From NCBI GenBank assembly GCA_023511585.1, contig JAIMBF010000008.1, forward strand, positions 1 to 64,000: 64,000 nt of DNA, given 5' to 3'. The position numbers were made by a program, and so were the translations under genes. The stretch comes from Terriglobia bacterium (GTDB taxonomy: Bacteria; Pseudomonadota; Alphaproteobacteria; Acetobacterales; Acetobacteraceae). The notes below the pieces were generated by a model, which was not told the DNA's origin, ran no database searches, and worked only from the letters and a program-made list of their open reading frames with translations. Numbering within the stretch: the stretch's first letter is position 1; the number at the start of each line of letters is the position of its first letter. Below, piece after piece: positions 6,963 to 15,463 of the stretch.

Positions 6963-9732
6963 CACCAAACCAACTTTGCATCTGGTGCTGATCGACGGGT
7001 CCGGGTTTATTTTCCGGGCCTTTCACGCTTTGCCGCCGATGCAGCGGCCGGACGGCACGCCGGTGAATGCCGTGTTTGGGTTCACCAACATGCTGGCCAA
7101 GCTGCTGCGTGAACACACCGGCACGCATCTGGCCGTGATTTTCGACGCCGGGCGCAAAACATTCCGCAACCGGCTTTATGAGGGCTACAAGGCGCAACGC
7201 CCCGAGCCGCCGGAGGAGCTTGCACCGCAGTTCGGCTTGGTGCGGGAAGCGGCGGAGGCTTTCAACGTTCCTGCCATTGAGCTTGCGGATTGGGAGGCGG
7301 ATGATCTGATTGCCTCTTACACCCGGGCTGCGTTGGAGGCGGGCGGCACGGTGACGATTGTTTCTTCCGACAAGGATTTGATGCAATTGATCCGCCCCGG
7401 GGTGAGCATGCTGGACCCGATCCGGCAAAAACCCATCGGGGCGGAAGAGGTGGTTGAAAAATTCGGCGTGCCGCCGGAGAAAATGATCGATCTGCAGGCC
7501 TTGGTCGGGGATCCCACCGACAACGTGCCCGGCGTGCCCGGCATCGGGCCGAAGACGGCGGCGCAGCTGCTGGCCGAATACGGGGATTTGGAGGGCGTGC
7601 TGGCGGCGGCGCAGAGCATGAAACCCTCCCGCCGGCGGGAGTTGTTGCTGGAACATGCCGATGCCGCACGCCTATCCCGCGAGCTGGTGCGGCTGCGCGA
7701 AGACGCACCCCTGCCGCTGCCGCTGGAAGCGCTTACGGTTAGGGAGCCCGATCCCAAGAAGCTTGCCGCATGGCTCACCACCCAAGGCTTTCGCAGCATT
7801 CTGGTCCGCTTCGGGCTGGAGCCCGTGAAACCTTCCGCCTCGCCCGATCCTGCCGTGCCGGACTCTGCCGCGGCAGGCTCGGCCGCGGAGCCGCACTCCG
7901 CGCAGGGCAAACCGGAAAGCGCGCTGCCTTTCGGGCCCTATGAGACGGTAACCGCGCTCGAAGCGTTGCGCCTCTGGATTGAAGAGGCGAGAAAAGCGCA
8001 CGTGGTTGCGCTCGATACCGAAACCGACAGTCTCGATGCCTTGCGCGCCGGGCTTGTGGGGTTTTCCATAGCCACCGCGCCCGGCCGGGCGTGTTACGTT
8101 CCGCTGCGCCACGAAACCGGAGCGCCGCAGATTGCGCCCGAGGCCGCCATTTCCGCGCTGCTTCCTTTGCTGCGCGATCCTTCGGTTCTGAAGGTCTTTC
8201 ACAATGCCAAGTTCGATCTCGAGGTGCTGGCGCGGGCCGGGGCCGAAGAGATCAACCCGATCGCGGATACGATGTTGATGTCTTATTCCATGGCGGCCGG
8301 CGCGCACGGGCATGGCATGGATGAGCTTTCCCTGCTGCACTTGCACCATCAGCCGATCAGCTATGACCAAATCACCGGCACGGGCCGCGCGCGCATTCCT
8401 TTTGCATCGGTTCCTTTGGATCGTGCCACGGCCTATGCCGCCGAGGATGCCGATGTGACGCTCCGGCTTTGGCAAAAGCTGCGGCCGGAGCTTCGGCCCA
8501 ACCGGGCGCTTGCGCATTATGAGCAAGTGGAGCGGCGGCTCGTTCGCGTTCTGATGCGCATGGAGCAGGTCGGCGTGAAGGTGGATGCGGAAGAACTCCG
8601 CCGCCTCTCGGACGATTTTGCCGAACGCATGCGACGCATGGAAGACGAGATCCATCGGCTGGCCGGGCGCCGCTTCAATGTGGCAAGCCCCAAGCAACTC
8701 GGCGAGGTTTTGTTCGAGGAAATGAAACTCGGTGCCGGCAAGCGCATGAAAACGGGCGCGTTCGGCACCGATGCTTCCGTGTTGCAGGAGCTTGCCGAAC
8801 AGGGCCACGAGTTGCCGCAACGCGTTTTGGAGTGGCGCCAGCTCGCCAAGCTGAAATCCACTTATGCGGATGCCTTGGTGCAACAAATCAACCCGGAAAC
8901 GGGCCGAGTGCACACGAGTTTTGCCATGGCGGCCACGAGCACGGGCAGGCTTTCCTCCACCGACCCGAATTTGCAAAACATTCCGATCCGCACGGAAGAA
9001 GGCATGCGCATTCGCCGCGCATTCATTGCCGAGCCGGGATGGTTGTTGGTGAGTGCGGACTATTCACAAATCGAGCTGCGCTTGCTTGCGCATGTCGCCG
9101 ATGTTCCGGCTCTGCGCGAGAGTTTTTTGCACGGGGAAGATATTCACGCGCGCACGGCAAGCGAAGTGTTCGGCGTGCCGATGGCGGAGATGGATGCGCT
9201 CACGCGCCGCCGCGCCAAGGCGATCAATTTCGGGATCATCTACGGCATCAGCAGTTTCGGGCTTTCGCGACAGCTTGGGATTGAGCCGGAAGAAGCCCGC
9301 ATGGTGATTGACGCCTATTTTGCGCGTTATCCCGGAATTCGCGAATATATGGAGCAAGCCAAAGAAGCGGCGCGGCGAGATGGTTACGTTCTGACACCGT
9401 TCGGCCGGCGCTGCTATATTCCGAATATTGCGGATCGCAACGCTGCACGGCGGAATTACGCCGAACGGCAGGCGATCAATGCGCCGCTGCAGGGAGGGGC
9501 CGCGGATATCATCAAACGCGCCATGGTACGTTTGCCGAAGGCGTTGGCGGAGGCCGGGCTGAAAGCGCGCATGCTGTTGCAAGTGCATGATGAATTGCTG
9601 TTTGAGGCGCCGGAAGCGGAAGCGGAAACCACTGCGGAGGTTGCACGGAAGGTGATGGAAAATGCCGTGCAGATCTCTGTTCCGCTGGTGGTGGAAACCG
9701 GGATCGGCAAAAACTGGGCCGAGGCGCATTGA
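6919..9732 (+). CDS. polA: DNA polymerase I
   Basis: A 937-residue polymerase that removes RNA primers and fills gaps in replication and repair. The N-terminal FEN-like 5' nuclease starts LVLIDGSGFIFRAFHALPPM and has the helix-hairpin-helix GVPGIGPKTAAQLL. The 3'-5' exonuclease is probably active: DTETDS, HNAKFDLEVL and YAAEDADVTL keep the acidic residues. Polymerase motifs are intact: TSTGRLSSTDPNLQNIP, SADYSQIELR (motif A), RRRAKAINFGIIYG (O helix) and QVHDELLFE (motif C). The frame is open further upstream, but ATG 6919 gives the normal family length and lies inside the zinc-finger gene, implying coupling. Confidence 0.96.
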   Translation: MRRAATASNTEANTDTKPTLHLVLIDGSGFIFRAFHALPPMQRPDGTPVNAVFGFTNMLAKLLREHTGTHLAVIFDAGRKTFRNRLYEGYKAQRPEPPEELAPQFGLVREAAEAFNVPAIELADWEADDLIASYTRAALEAGGTVTIVSSDKDLMQLIRPGVSMLDPIRQKPIGAEEVVEKFGVPPEKMIDLQALVGDPTDNVPGVPGIGPKTAAQLLAEYGDLEGVLAAAQSMKPSRRRELLLEHADAARLSRELVRLREDAPLPLPLEALTVREPDPKKLAAWLTTQGFRSILVRFGLEPVKPSASPDPAVPDSAAAGSAAEPHSAQGKPESALPFGPYETVTALEALRLWIEEARKAHVVALDTETDSLDALRAGLVGFSIATAPGRACYVPLRHETGAPQIAPEAAISALLPLLRDPSVLKVFHNAKFDLEVLARAGAEEINPIADTMLMSYSMAAGAHGHGMDELSLLHLHHQPISYDQITGTGRARIPFASVPLDRATAYAAEDADVTLRLWQKLRPELRPNRALAHYEQVERRLVRVLMRMEQVGVKVDAEELRRLSDDFAERMRRMEDEIHRLAGRRFNVASPKQLGEVLFEEMKLGAGKRMKTGAFGTDASVLQELAEQGHELPQRVLEWRQLAKLKSTYADALVQQINPETGRVHTSFAMAATSTGRLSSTDPNLQNIPIRTEEGMRIRRAFIAEPGWLLVSADYSQIELRLLAHVADVPALRESFLHGEDIHARTASEVFGVPMAEMDALTRRRAKAINFGIIYGISSFGLSRQLGIEPEEARMVIDAYFARYPGIREYMEQAKEAARRDGYVLTPFGRRCYIPNIADRNAARRNYAERQAINAPLQGGAADIIKRAMVRLPKALAEAGLKARMLLQVHDELLFEAPEAEAETTAEVARKVMENAVQISVPLVVETGIGKNWAEAH

Positions 9733-9778
9733 AGGAGCAATATCGCCAAAATAAAGCCGACTCTCCTTTTAAGGATAA

Positions 9779-10282
9779 TCATTTCCGCTGCTTGAACAAG
9801 ATATAGACACAAAACGCTCGCCTGTCGCTTTTCGGTTCCGAAAGGAATTTCGCGATGGCCCCTTCAACGAGGATTAAGTCTGTCTTGACGGAAGCCTTTG
9901 CAAACTGCACGGAGGGATTGTAGTCCGCATCATATCTTTTTTGTTGTATTTCGACGAACGCATCGGCAAAATCTTGGATGCCGTTGGGAAACTTCGCAAG
10001 CATTTTGGTGTTTTTACACCTTTCCCTTGCGATCCCGTGTTCTAAGGAGCGGTAAACCTGTAACCACGCTTCCGGACTTCTTCCCGAATTCGGCCCGCCG
10101 ATCAGAAGATCGGCGCACTCGCGCGCCAAGCAGTGGAAAAGCGCGTAATATAAAGAACTAACCGCCCGACGTAGACAGACTTGCGTCGGCTTCTTCGTGT
10201 TCGAAGATAGCAAAATTTCTGCCGGTTTGATCAGATCGCGCGGCTTCAAGCTTTGCCGCCGTCCGTAACGCCGATGACGCAT
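9779..10282 (-). CDS. HEPN-like hypothetical protein
   Basis: A 167-residue all-helical protein. Residues about 13-50 (LKPRDLIKPAEILLSS, then LRRAVSSLYYALFHCLAREC) match the first helices of HEPN-type proteins, where an S-x-Y-Y-A-L-F helix is characteristic. The later part has FADAFVEIQQKRYDADYNPS, where RYDADYNPS resembles the R-x4-6-H-type active helix of HEPN nucleases but with Y/N in place of His, so nuclease activity is uncertain. It follows the 95-residue partner gene on the same strand after 125 bases. Its own ribosome site is buried in a perfect palindrome (10290-10308). Base composition is lower in GC than flanking genes. A toxin- or defence-like role is suggested by the domain and pairing, not proven. 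Confidence 0.7.
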   Translation of the reverse strand: MRHRRYGRRQSLKPRDLIKPAEILLSSNTKKPTQVCLRRAVSSLYYALFHCLARECADLLIGGPNSGRSPEAWLQVYRSLEHGIARERCKNTKMLAKFPNGIQDFADAFVEIQQKRYDADYNPSVQFAKASVKTDLILVEGAIAKFLSEPKSDRRAFCVYILFKQRK

Positions 10283-10289
10283 AATTTTG

Positions 10290-10308
10290 CCCTCCTTTCA
10301 AAGGAGGG
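10290..10308 (-). promoter_or_regulatory. Palindrome burying the ribosome-binding site of the HEPN-like gene
   Basis: Perfect 9-bp inverted repeat CCCTCCTTT/AAAGGAGGG around one base. On the minus-strand mRNA the 3' arm is an ideal Shine-Dalgarno sequence 7 bases before the ATG at 10282, and the 5' arm is its exact complement. Folding (7 bp with a 5-base loop) would hide the site. It could also be a DNA operator. Confidence 0.65.
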
Positions 10309-10407
10309 ATAATCGGAAACTCACGAAAGAGACGCAAAGAATTTTTATGATTGGGTATCTATCATATGAGAAATGAGATTGGGATAGAGGGTTTTTACCC
10401 CCGACTT

Positions 10408-10695
10408 CTACGTTACGGGCAAAAACTTCTTAATGTCTGCTTTCGAGATAAAGCTGAGCAGCGGAAACTCATCGTGATTTGCACTAACAAGGCGTGTTTT
10501 CAGATGTCTTATTAGACCGACGAGAGCATTACGATCCATGGCTTTGGAAACATCTTCGAATGCAACATAGATGCGAAGAATTTCATCGCCGTCCTCGCCT
10601 ACGTCAGGTTTCACGATAACTTTGGCGACGCGTGCCGAGGGAAACTTTTCTTTAATGACCGCCTCGACCAGATCCTCTACGCGTTCACGCTTCAT
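10408..10695 (-). CDS. Conserved hypothetical partner of the HEPN-like protein
   Basis: A 95-residue protein starting MKRERVEDLVEAVIKEKFP. It has a helix followed by beta-rich segments (ARVAKVIVKPDVGED, ILRIYVAFED) and a C-terminal helix and tail (GLIRHLKTRLV, FPLLSFISKAD). No catalytic motif or known domain is recognised. I see the same kind of pairing as in two-gene modules where a small protein precedes a HEPN protein, which is an inference from layout. It lacks the GSxxxxxxDxD signature of MNT nucleotidyltransferase antitoxins, so it is not a standard HEPN-MNT pair. The promoter-proximal palindromes (10719-10737) suggest autoregulation by this protein or its partner. Confidence 0.65.
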   Translation of the reverse strand: MKRERVEDLVEAVIKEKFPSARVAKVIVKPDVGEDGDEILRIYVAFEDVSKAMDRNALVGLIRHLKTRLVSANHDEFPLLSFISKADIKKFLPVT

Positions 10696-10718
10696 GTTTT
10701 GTCCCGACCGAGATATTT

Positions 10719-10737
10719 ACTGTACAGTATATACAGT
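10719..10737 (-). promoter_or_regulatory. Operator-like palindromes overlapping a -10 box
   Basis: ACTGTACAGT is a perfect 10-bp palindrome, and a further ACAGT half-site follows after ATAT, making three ACAGT/ACTGT half-sites in 19 bases. On the minus strand TATACT within this stretch is a good -10 box about 30-40 bases before the ATG at 10695. A repressor bound here would block transcription of the two-gene module. It resembles an Escherichia-type LexA box (CTGT-N8-ACAG), but the spacing is 9. Confidence 0.5.
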
Positions 10738-10941
10738 ATGGTCCTTGTCCTTTGCATTTTGCGCATGGAGGCTATGCGTTAATCTGAAGGGTTGCGTTGT
10801 TCCAAGACATTTGTTTGCTGAATTTATCGTTGAAAGTGGAAAATCGGAGTAAAGTCAGCGGCCACGGTGTTTTACGCGTGGAGCGGTGCACGTGCCGCGC
10901 GAGGACTTGGGAGACCACTCTGGTCGAGGGAGGGAATTGCC

Positions 10942-11742
10942 ATGGAGTTGACGGCTGAACAGCTGCGGCAGTTTGCCGAAGAGGGCTATCTGTTCCTGCC
11001 CGATTGCTTCTCGGAGGAAGAGGTCGCGGTTTTGCGCGAGGAAGCCGAGCGGATTTACGCGACGAACCGCCCGGAAGTCTGGCGCGAAAAGACCGGCGCG
11101 CCGCGCACCGCCTTCGCCGCGCACACCTATAACGAGGCCTTTCGGCTCTTGGGCGCGCATCCGCGCTTGATCCGCCCGGTGGAACAGGTGTTCGGCGAAA
11201 AGCTCTACATGCATCAGTTCAAGATCAACGCGAAGGCGGCGTTCGAAGGCGATGTCTGGCAATGGCACCAGGATTACGGCACCTGGGCACGCGACGACGG
11301 CATGCCGGAGCCGCGGGCGATGAACATCGCCGTGTTCATGGACGAAGTGATGCCGATCAACGGCCCCTTGATGCTCATCCCCAAGAGCCACGTCTACGGC
11401 GTTCTGGAAGCCGGGCACGACAAGGAGACGACCTCCTACCCGCTGTGGACGCTGGATAAAGAGACCGTCACACGGCTGGTGGCGCAGGGCGGCATTGTCG
11501 CGCCCACGGGCAAGCCCGGCTCGGTGCTGATGTTTCACGGGAACCTCGTGCACGGCTCGGCGCCGAACATCACGCCTTATCCCCGGCGCATCGTGTATCT
11601 GACGCTCTGCGCCGTCTCCAACTACATCCGCAAGCCGACACGGCCGGAATGGATTGCGCATCGGGATTTCACGCCGATCGAGCCGGTGGCGGACAGCGCC
11701 TTGCGCGACTACGCCCGCGCGCGGAAGGCAGCGGCCGAATGA
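10942..11742 (+). CDS. Phytanoyl-CoA dioxygenase (PhyH) family oxygenase
   Basis: A 266-residue Fe(II)/2-oxoglutarate-dependent oxygenase. The facial triad is visible: His109 and Asp111 in WHQDYG and His204 in LVHGSAPN, with Arg215 (PRRIVYLT) to bind 2-oxoglutarate. The sequence MHQFKINAKAAFEG before the triad resembles ectoine hydroxylase and related small-molecule hydroxylases. The ATG at 10942 is preceded by GAGGGAGGGAA. The stop overlaps the start of the next gene as ATGA, so the two are translationally coupled and probably act in one pathway. The substrate is unknown. No ectoine biosynthesis genes are in the window, so calling it EctD is not justified. Confidence 0.85.
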   Translation: MELTAEQLRQFAEEGYLFLPDCFSEEEVAVLREEAERIYATNRPEVWREKTGAPRTAFAAHTYNEAFRLLGAHPRLIRPVEQVFGEKLYMHQFKINAKAAFEGDVWQWHQDYGTWARDDGMPEPRAMNIAVFMDEVMPINGPLMLIPKSHVYGVLEAGHDKETTSYPLWTLDKETVTRLVAQGGIVAPTGKPGSVLMFHGNLVHGSAPNITPYPRRIVYLTLCAVSNYIRKPTRPEWIAHRDFTPIEPVADSALRDYARARKAAAE

Positions 11743-13073
11743 ACCTCTACCGCATGGCGCGCGAACGCGCCGCAGCGGGGCGGCCGGTCAAGGTGGGGCT
11801 GATCGGTGCCGGCAAATTCGGTGCGATGTTCCTCAACCAGGTGCCGAGCATGCCGGGCGTCGAAGTAACGATGGTTGCCGACCTCGACCCGGAGCGGGCG
11901 CGGGTGACATGCCAAAAGCTGGGGTGGGAGCCGCACCGCATAGGCCGGACGCGATTTGTCGATTCCGGGGCTGCGCTGTGCGCGGATCCGGAGGTGGAGG
12001 TGGTGGTGGAAGCCACCGGCGCGCCCGCTGCCGGCATTGCCCACGCGCGCGCTGCGATCGATGCCGGCAAGCACATCGTGATGGTGACTGTTGAGGCCGA
12101 TGTGCTCGCGGGGCCCGTACTGGCCGAAGCGGCGCGGGCGAAAGGCGTGGTCTATTCGCTCGCCTACGGCGACCAGCCGGCCTTGACCTGCGAGCTTGTC
12201 GATTGGGCGCGCGCCTCGGGCTTTACGGTGATCGCCGCGGGGAAGGGCACCAAATACCTCCCGGCCTATCACGAAGTGACCCCGGATGGGGTTTGGGAGC
12301 ACTACGGGTTAACGGCAGAGGAAGCGCAGCGTGCCGGCATGAACCCGCAAATGTTCAACTCCTTCCTCGACGGCACGAAGTCGGCCATTGAGATGGCGGC
12401 GATTGCCAATGCCACCGGCTTGGATGTTCCTTCCGACGGGCTCGGTTTTCCGCCTTGCGGCGTGGATGATCTGCCGCACGTGCTGCGCGGGCGCGCTGCC
12501 GGCGGCGCGCTGGAGCGCGAGGGGATGGTGGAGGTGGTCTCCTGCCTCGAGCGCGACGGCCGGCCCGTGTTTCGGGACCTGCGTTGGGGCGTTTACGTGG
12601 TGGTGAAGGCGCCGAACGCCTATGCGCGGGCCTGTTTTCGGGAATACGGGCTGAAAACCGATGCGAGCGGTTGGTATGCCGCGATGTACAAGCCTTACCA
12701 TCTGATCGGCTTGGAGCTCGGCATTTCGGTGCTTTCGGCGGCGCTGCGCGGCGAGCCGACTGGGCAACCGCAAGCCTGGCGCGGCGATGTCGTTGCGGTG
12801 GCCAAGCGTGGCCTCCGTGCCGGCGAGATGCTGGATGGTGAGGGGGGCTATACGGTCTGGGGCAAACTCGTGCCGGCCGCGCGGAGCCTTGCGGAGGGCG
12901 CGCTGCCGATCGGCCTTGCGCATCGCGTGAAACTGCAGCGCGATATCGCGCCGGGCGAAATGATCCGCTGGGCCGATGTTACGCTGCCGAAGAGCGAAGC
13001 ACTCGCGGCGCGGCGGGAGATGGAGCAGCGCTTCGGCTTAAGGGCCGACCGCGAAACCGCGATCATGGCGTAG
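11739..13073 (+). CDS. NAD(P)-dependent oxidoreductase with C-terminal SAF domain (homoserine-dehydrogenase-like)
   Basis: A 444-residue protein. The N-terminal Rossmann fold has VGLIGAGKFGAMF at about residue 19. A middle dehydrogenase domain follows (VEATGAPAAG, GKHIVMVTVEAD, AGKGTKYLP). The C-terminal SAF-like domain (about residues 350-425) includes KRGLRAGEMLDGEGG and LQRDIAPGEMIRWADV. Family members are annotated as homoserine dehydrogenase-like or SAF-domain proteins linked to sugar-acid and branched-sugar metabolism. The precise reaction is unknown. The start overlaps the PhyH stop by 4 bases. The pair suggests oxidation after hydroxylation of the same compound (inference). Confidence 0.8.
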   Translation: MNLYRMARERAAAGRPVKVGLIGAGKFGAMFLNQVPSMPGVEVTMVADLDPERARVTCQKLGWEPHRIGRTRFVDSGAALCADPEVEVVVEATGAPAAGIAHARAAIDAGKHIVMVTVEADVLAGPVLAEAARAKGVVYSLAYGDQPALTCELVDWARASGFTVIAAGKGTKYLPAYHEVTPDGVWEHYGLTAEEAQRAGMNPQMFNSFLDGTKSAIEMAAIANATGLDVPSDGLGFPPCGVDDLPHVLRGRAAGGALEREGMVEVVSCLERDGRPVFRDLRWGVYVVVKAPNAYARACFREYGLKTDASGWYAAMYKPYHLIGLELGISVLSAALRGEPTGQPQAWRGDVVAVAKRGLRAGEMLDGEGGYTVWGKLVPAARSLAEGALPIGLAHRVKLQRDIAPGEMIRWADVTLPKSEALAARREMEQRFGLRADRETAIMA

Positions 13074-13108
13074 CGCCGTTGGAGTCGCACGCGCCGCGGT
13101 GAGCCGGA

Positions 13109-13138
13109 GAGGCGAAACGGCAGGCGTTTTTTCGCCTC
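13109..13138. terminator. Inverted repeat between convergent genes
   Basis: GAGGCGAAA/TTTCGCCTC, a perfect 9-bp pair with a 12-base loop holding most of a T6 run, lies between the ends of the SAF oxidoreductase and phaB. It may serve as a two-way terminator, though there is no clean U-tract after the stem. Confidence 0.4.
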
Positions 13139-13142
13139 CTCC

Positions 13143-13865
13143 TCAGGTCATATAATGGCCGCCGTTGATGGTAAGGGTTGCGCCGGTGATGAAACCCGCT
13201 TCATCGGCGGTAAGAAACACCACGCCGCGCGCGATCTCTTCCGGCTGGCCGAGCCGGCCCACGGGAATGCGGGCGATGATCTTTTCCAAGACATCCGCCG
13301 GCACGGCGCGGACCATATCGGTATCGATATAGCCGGGGGCAATCGCGTTGACGGTGATTGAGAAACGGGCGGCTTCCTGCGCGAGCGCTTTGGTAAAGCC
13401 CAAAATGCCGGCTTTCGCGGCAGAATAATTCGCTTGCCCGGCTTGCCCGGCCTGGCCGTTAATGCTGCTGACGTTGACGATCCGGCCGAATTTGCGCGAA
13501 CGCATCCCGTCGTAGACGGCCTTCGTCATGTTGAAGCACGAGGTGAGATTGGTATCGATGACGGATTGCCACATCTCGAAGCTCATGCGGCTGAAGCCGG
13601 CATCGCGGGTAATGCCAGCATTGTTGACCAGAATCTCGACAGGCCCCACTTCGTTGGCGATTTTCGCAGCGGCCTCCTGGCATTCTTCGAATTTCGCGAC
13701 ATCGAACCGGATCACGCGGATGCCGGTTTCGGCATGGAATGCCTGCGCCGCGGCTTCATTGCCGTGATAGGTTGCCACCACGGTGCGCCCGGCATCTTTC
13801 AACGCCCGGCTGATCGCGGCGCCGATACCTCGTGTTCCGCCGGTCACAAGTGCTACCCTGGCCAT
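13143..13865 (-). CDS. phaB: Acetoacetyl-CoA reductase
   Basis: A 240-residue short-chain dehydrogenase that reduces acetoacetyl-CoA to (R)-3-hydroxybutyryl-CoA, the second step of polyhydroxybutyrate synthesis. Motifs: nucleotide-binding TGGTRGIG (residues 8-15), NNAGITRDAGF, catalytic Ser in NVSSINGQAGQ and the YSAAKAG Tyr/Lys pair. The GQAGQANYSAAK segment is typical of PhaB rather than FabG. The start at 13865 (MARVALVTGG) follows GGGGG-rich mRNA; an upstream frame extension is not family-like. It follows phaA on the same strand after 258 bases. No phaC synthase is in the window. Confidence 0.93.
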   Translation of the reverse strand: MARVALVTGGTRGIGAAISRALKDAGRTVVATYHGNEAAAQAFHAETGIRVIRFDVAKFEECQEAAAKIANEVGPVEILVNNAGITRDAGFSRMSFEMWQSVIDTNLTSCFNMTKAVYDGMRSRKFGRIVNVSSINGQAGQAGQANYSAAKAGILGFTKALAQEAARFSITVNAIAPGYIDTDMVRAVPADVLEKIIARIPVGRLGQPEEIARGVVFLTADEAGFITGATLTINGGHYMT

Positions 13866-14123
13866 TGTCGGTTTCCCCCTTTGCAGGCGTGCAGCTTCTT
13901 CCAACAAGCAATACGCGACCTTGAGACAAATCAAAGCGCGGGGACGTTTCGGATACAAGCAAAAACTGCTTGACCGTTTTCTTTCCGTCCCCGACGCGAA
14001 GTCTTCAAGCTTTGAATTTCAAACCGGTTTTGTGCAGCGCATGCGCAAGAACTTGGCCTTGCACATGCGCTTGCAGTTTTCTCGCTCAAGCGAGCCAGTG
14101 AAAGGATCCCGAGAAAGCCGAGA
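13866..14123. other. phaA-phaB spacer with inverted repeats
   Basis: An unusually long gap for a phaA-phaB pair. It holds GCGCATG/CATGCGC (near 14037-14070, the left arm lying inside the palindrome GCGCATGCGC) and the small palindrome CTCGCT-CA-AGCGAG (near 14081-14094). No ORF is credible. It may contain a second promoter or a processing site for differential expression of the two genes. Confidence 0.35.
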
Positions 14124-15296
14124 TCAGCGCTCCACGCACATGGCGACACCCATGCCGCCGCCGATGCAGAGCGTGGCTAGACCTTTCTTGGCGTTTCTCC
14201 GCTGCATTTCAAAAAGCAGAGTGGTGAGGATGCGCGCCCCCGAAGCGCCGATCGGATGCCCGAGCGCAATCGCCCCGCCGTTGACGTTGACCTTTTCCGG
14301 ATCAAGGCCGAGGTCTTTGTTGACCGCGAGCGCTTGAGCGGCGAAGGCTTCATTGGCCTCGATCAGATCGAGATCCGCAACCTTCCAGCCGGCCCGGGCC
14401 AGCGCTTTGCGGCTTGCGGGAATGGGCCCGGTGCCCATTAAGGCCGGATCGACGCCGGCGGTTGCGAAGGCTGCGATGCGTGCGAGCGGCTTGAGGCCGC
14501 GCTTGGCGGCTTCGGCCGCGGTCATGACCACCACCGCGGCGGCGCCGTCGTTGATGCCGCTGGCGTTGCCGGCGGTGACCGTGCCGTCCTTGGCGAAGGC
14601 GGGCTTGAGCTTGGCCATGGCCTCGAGCGAGGCGTCATGGCGGATGTATTCGTCATCGGCGACCACGGTTTCGCCCTTGCGGGTCTTGACCGTGACCGGG
14701 ACGATTTCATCCTTGAACTTGCCGGCTTTCTGCGCTGCCGAAGCGCGCTTTTGCGAAGTCAGGGCGAACTGATCCTGTTCTTCGCGCGTGATTTGATAGG
14801 CTTTGGCGACGTTTTCGGCGGTAATTCCCATGTGATAGCCATGGAACACATCCCAAAGCCCATCCTTCAACATGGTATCGACAAGGTTGAGCTCCCCCAT
14901 TTTCACGCCGGCCCGCAAATGCGCCGCATGTTGGGATTGGCTCATGCTTTCCTGGCCCCCGGCGACGACGATGGCGCTTTCGCCGGTGCGAATTTGCTGG
15001 GCCGCCAGAGCCACCGCCCGGAGCCCCGAGCCGCAGACCTGATTGATGCCGAATGCGGTTTTCTCGTCCGGAATGCCCGCGGCTCGCGCGGCTTGCCGCG
15101 CCGGGTTCATGCCTTGCCCGGCGGTGAGGATTTGACCCAAAATCACCTCATCGACTTCTTCCGGCTTCAGGCCTGCGCGTTCCATGGCGGCTTTGACGGC
15201 GACACAGCCCAATTCGTGCGCGGGCATGGCGCCGAAAGCGCCGTTGAAGCTGCCGATCGGGGTGCGGGCAGCAGCCACGATGACGATGTCTTCCAT
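14124..15296 (-). CDS. phaA: Acetyl-CoA acetyltransferase (beta-ketothiolase)
   Basis: A 390-residue biosynthetic thiolase that condenses two acetyl-CoA to acetoacetyl-CoA. The active-site Cys88 is in [11 protein letters not shown], His347 in GHPIGASG, and the second Cys377 in [15 protein letters not shown] is also present. Length is exactly typical. The start ATG at 15296 is preceded by AGAGGAGA. With phaB downstream it supplies (R)-3-hydroxybutyryl-CoA for polyhydroxybutyrate, or acetoacetyl-CoA for other pathways. The upstream 167 bases to recR probably hold the promoter. Confidence 0.95.
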   Translation of the reverse strand: MEDIVIVAAARTPIGSFNGAFGAMPAHELGCVAVKAAMERAGLKPEEVDEVILGQILTAGQGMNPARQAARAAGIPDEKTAFGINQVCGSGLRAVALAAQQIRTGESAIVVAGGQESMSQSQHAAHLRAGVKMGELNLVDTMLKDGLWDVFHGYHMGITAENVAKAYQITREEQDQFALTSQKRASAAQKAGKFKDEIVPVTVKTRKGETVVADDEYIRHDASLEAMAKLKPAFAKDGTVTAGNASGINDGAAAVVVMTAAEAAKRGLKPLARIAAFATAGVDPALMGTGPIPASRKALARAGWKVADLDLIEANEAFAAQALAVNKDLGLDPEKVNVNGGAIALGHPIGASGARILTTLLFEMQRRNAKKGLATLCIGGGMGVAMCVER

Positions 15297-15463
15297 GAAT
15301 AAGGTCTCCTCTTGCCGCGGTCGCGGCCCTTTTTCGAGCTTTATGAGTAAACAAGTCTACCGGCTGGAGAGGGGTTTGCCTAGCCGAGCCGATGCAGGGG
15401 CGTGATGCACAGCAGCAAGAGCCGGGTCGAAGGGGGCCGGAGGGCGCTTTTTCATGCCTTTGT

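Noticed and set aside
10719-10737. A canonical LexA (SOS) box
   Set aside because: CTGT and ACAG half-sites are 9 bases apart instead of 8, and Alphaproteobacteria usually use GAAC/GTTC-type sites. Kept only as an operator-like palindrome.
10942-11742. Ectoine hydroxylase (ectD)
   Set aside because: General similarity around the iron site only; no ectABC genes nearby and a different partner gene.
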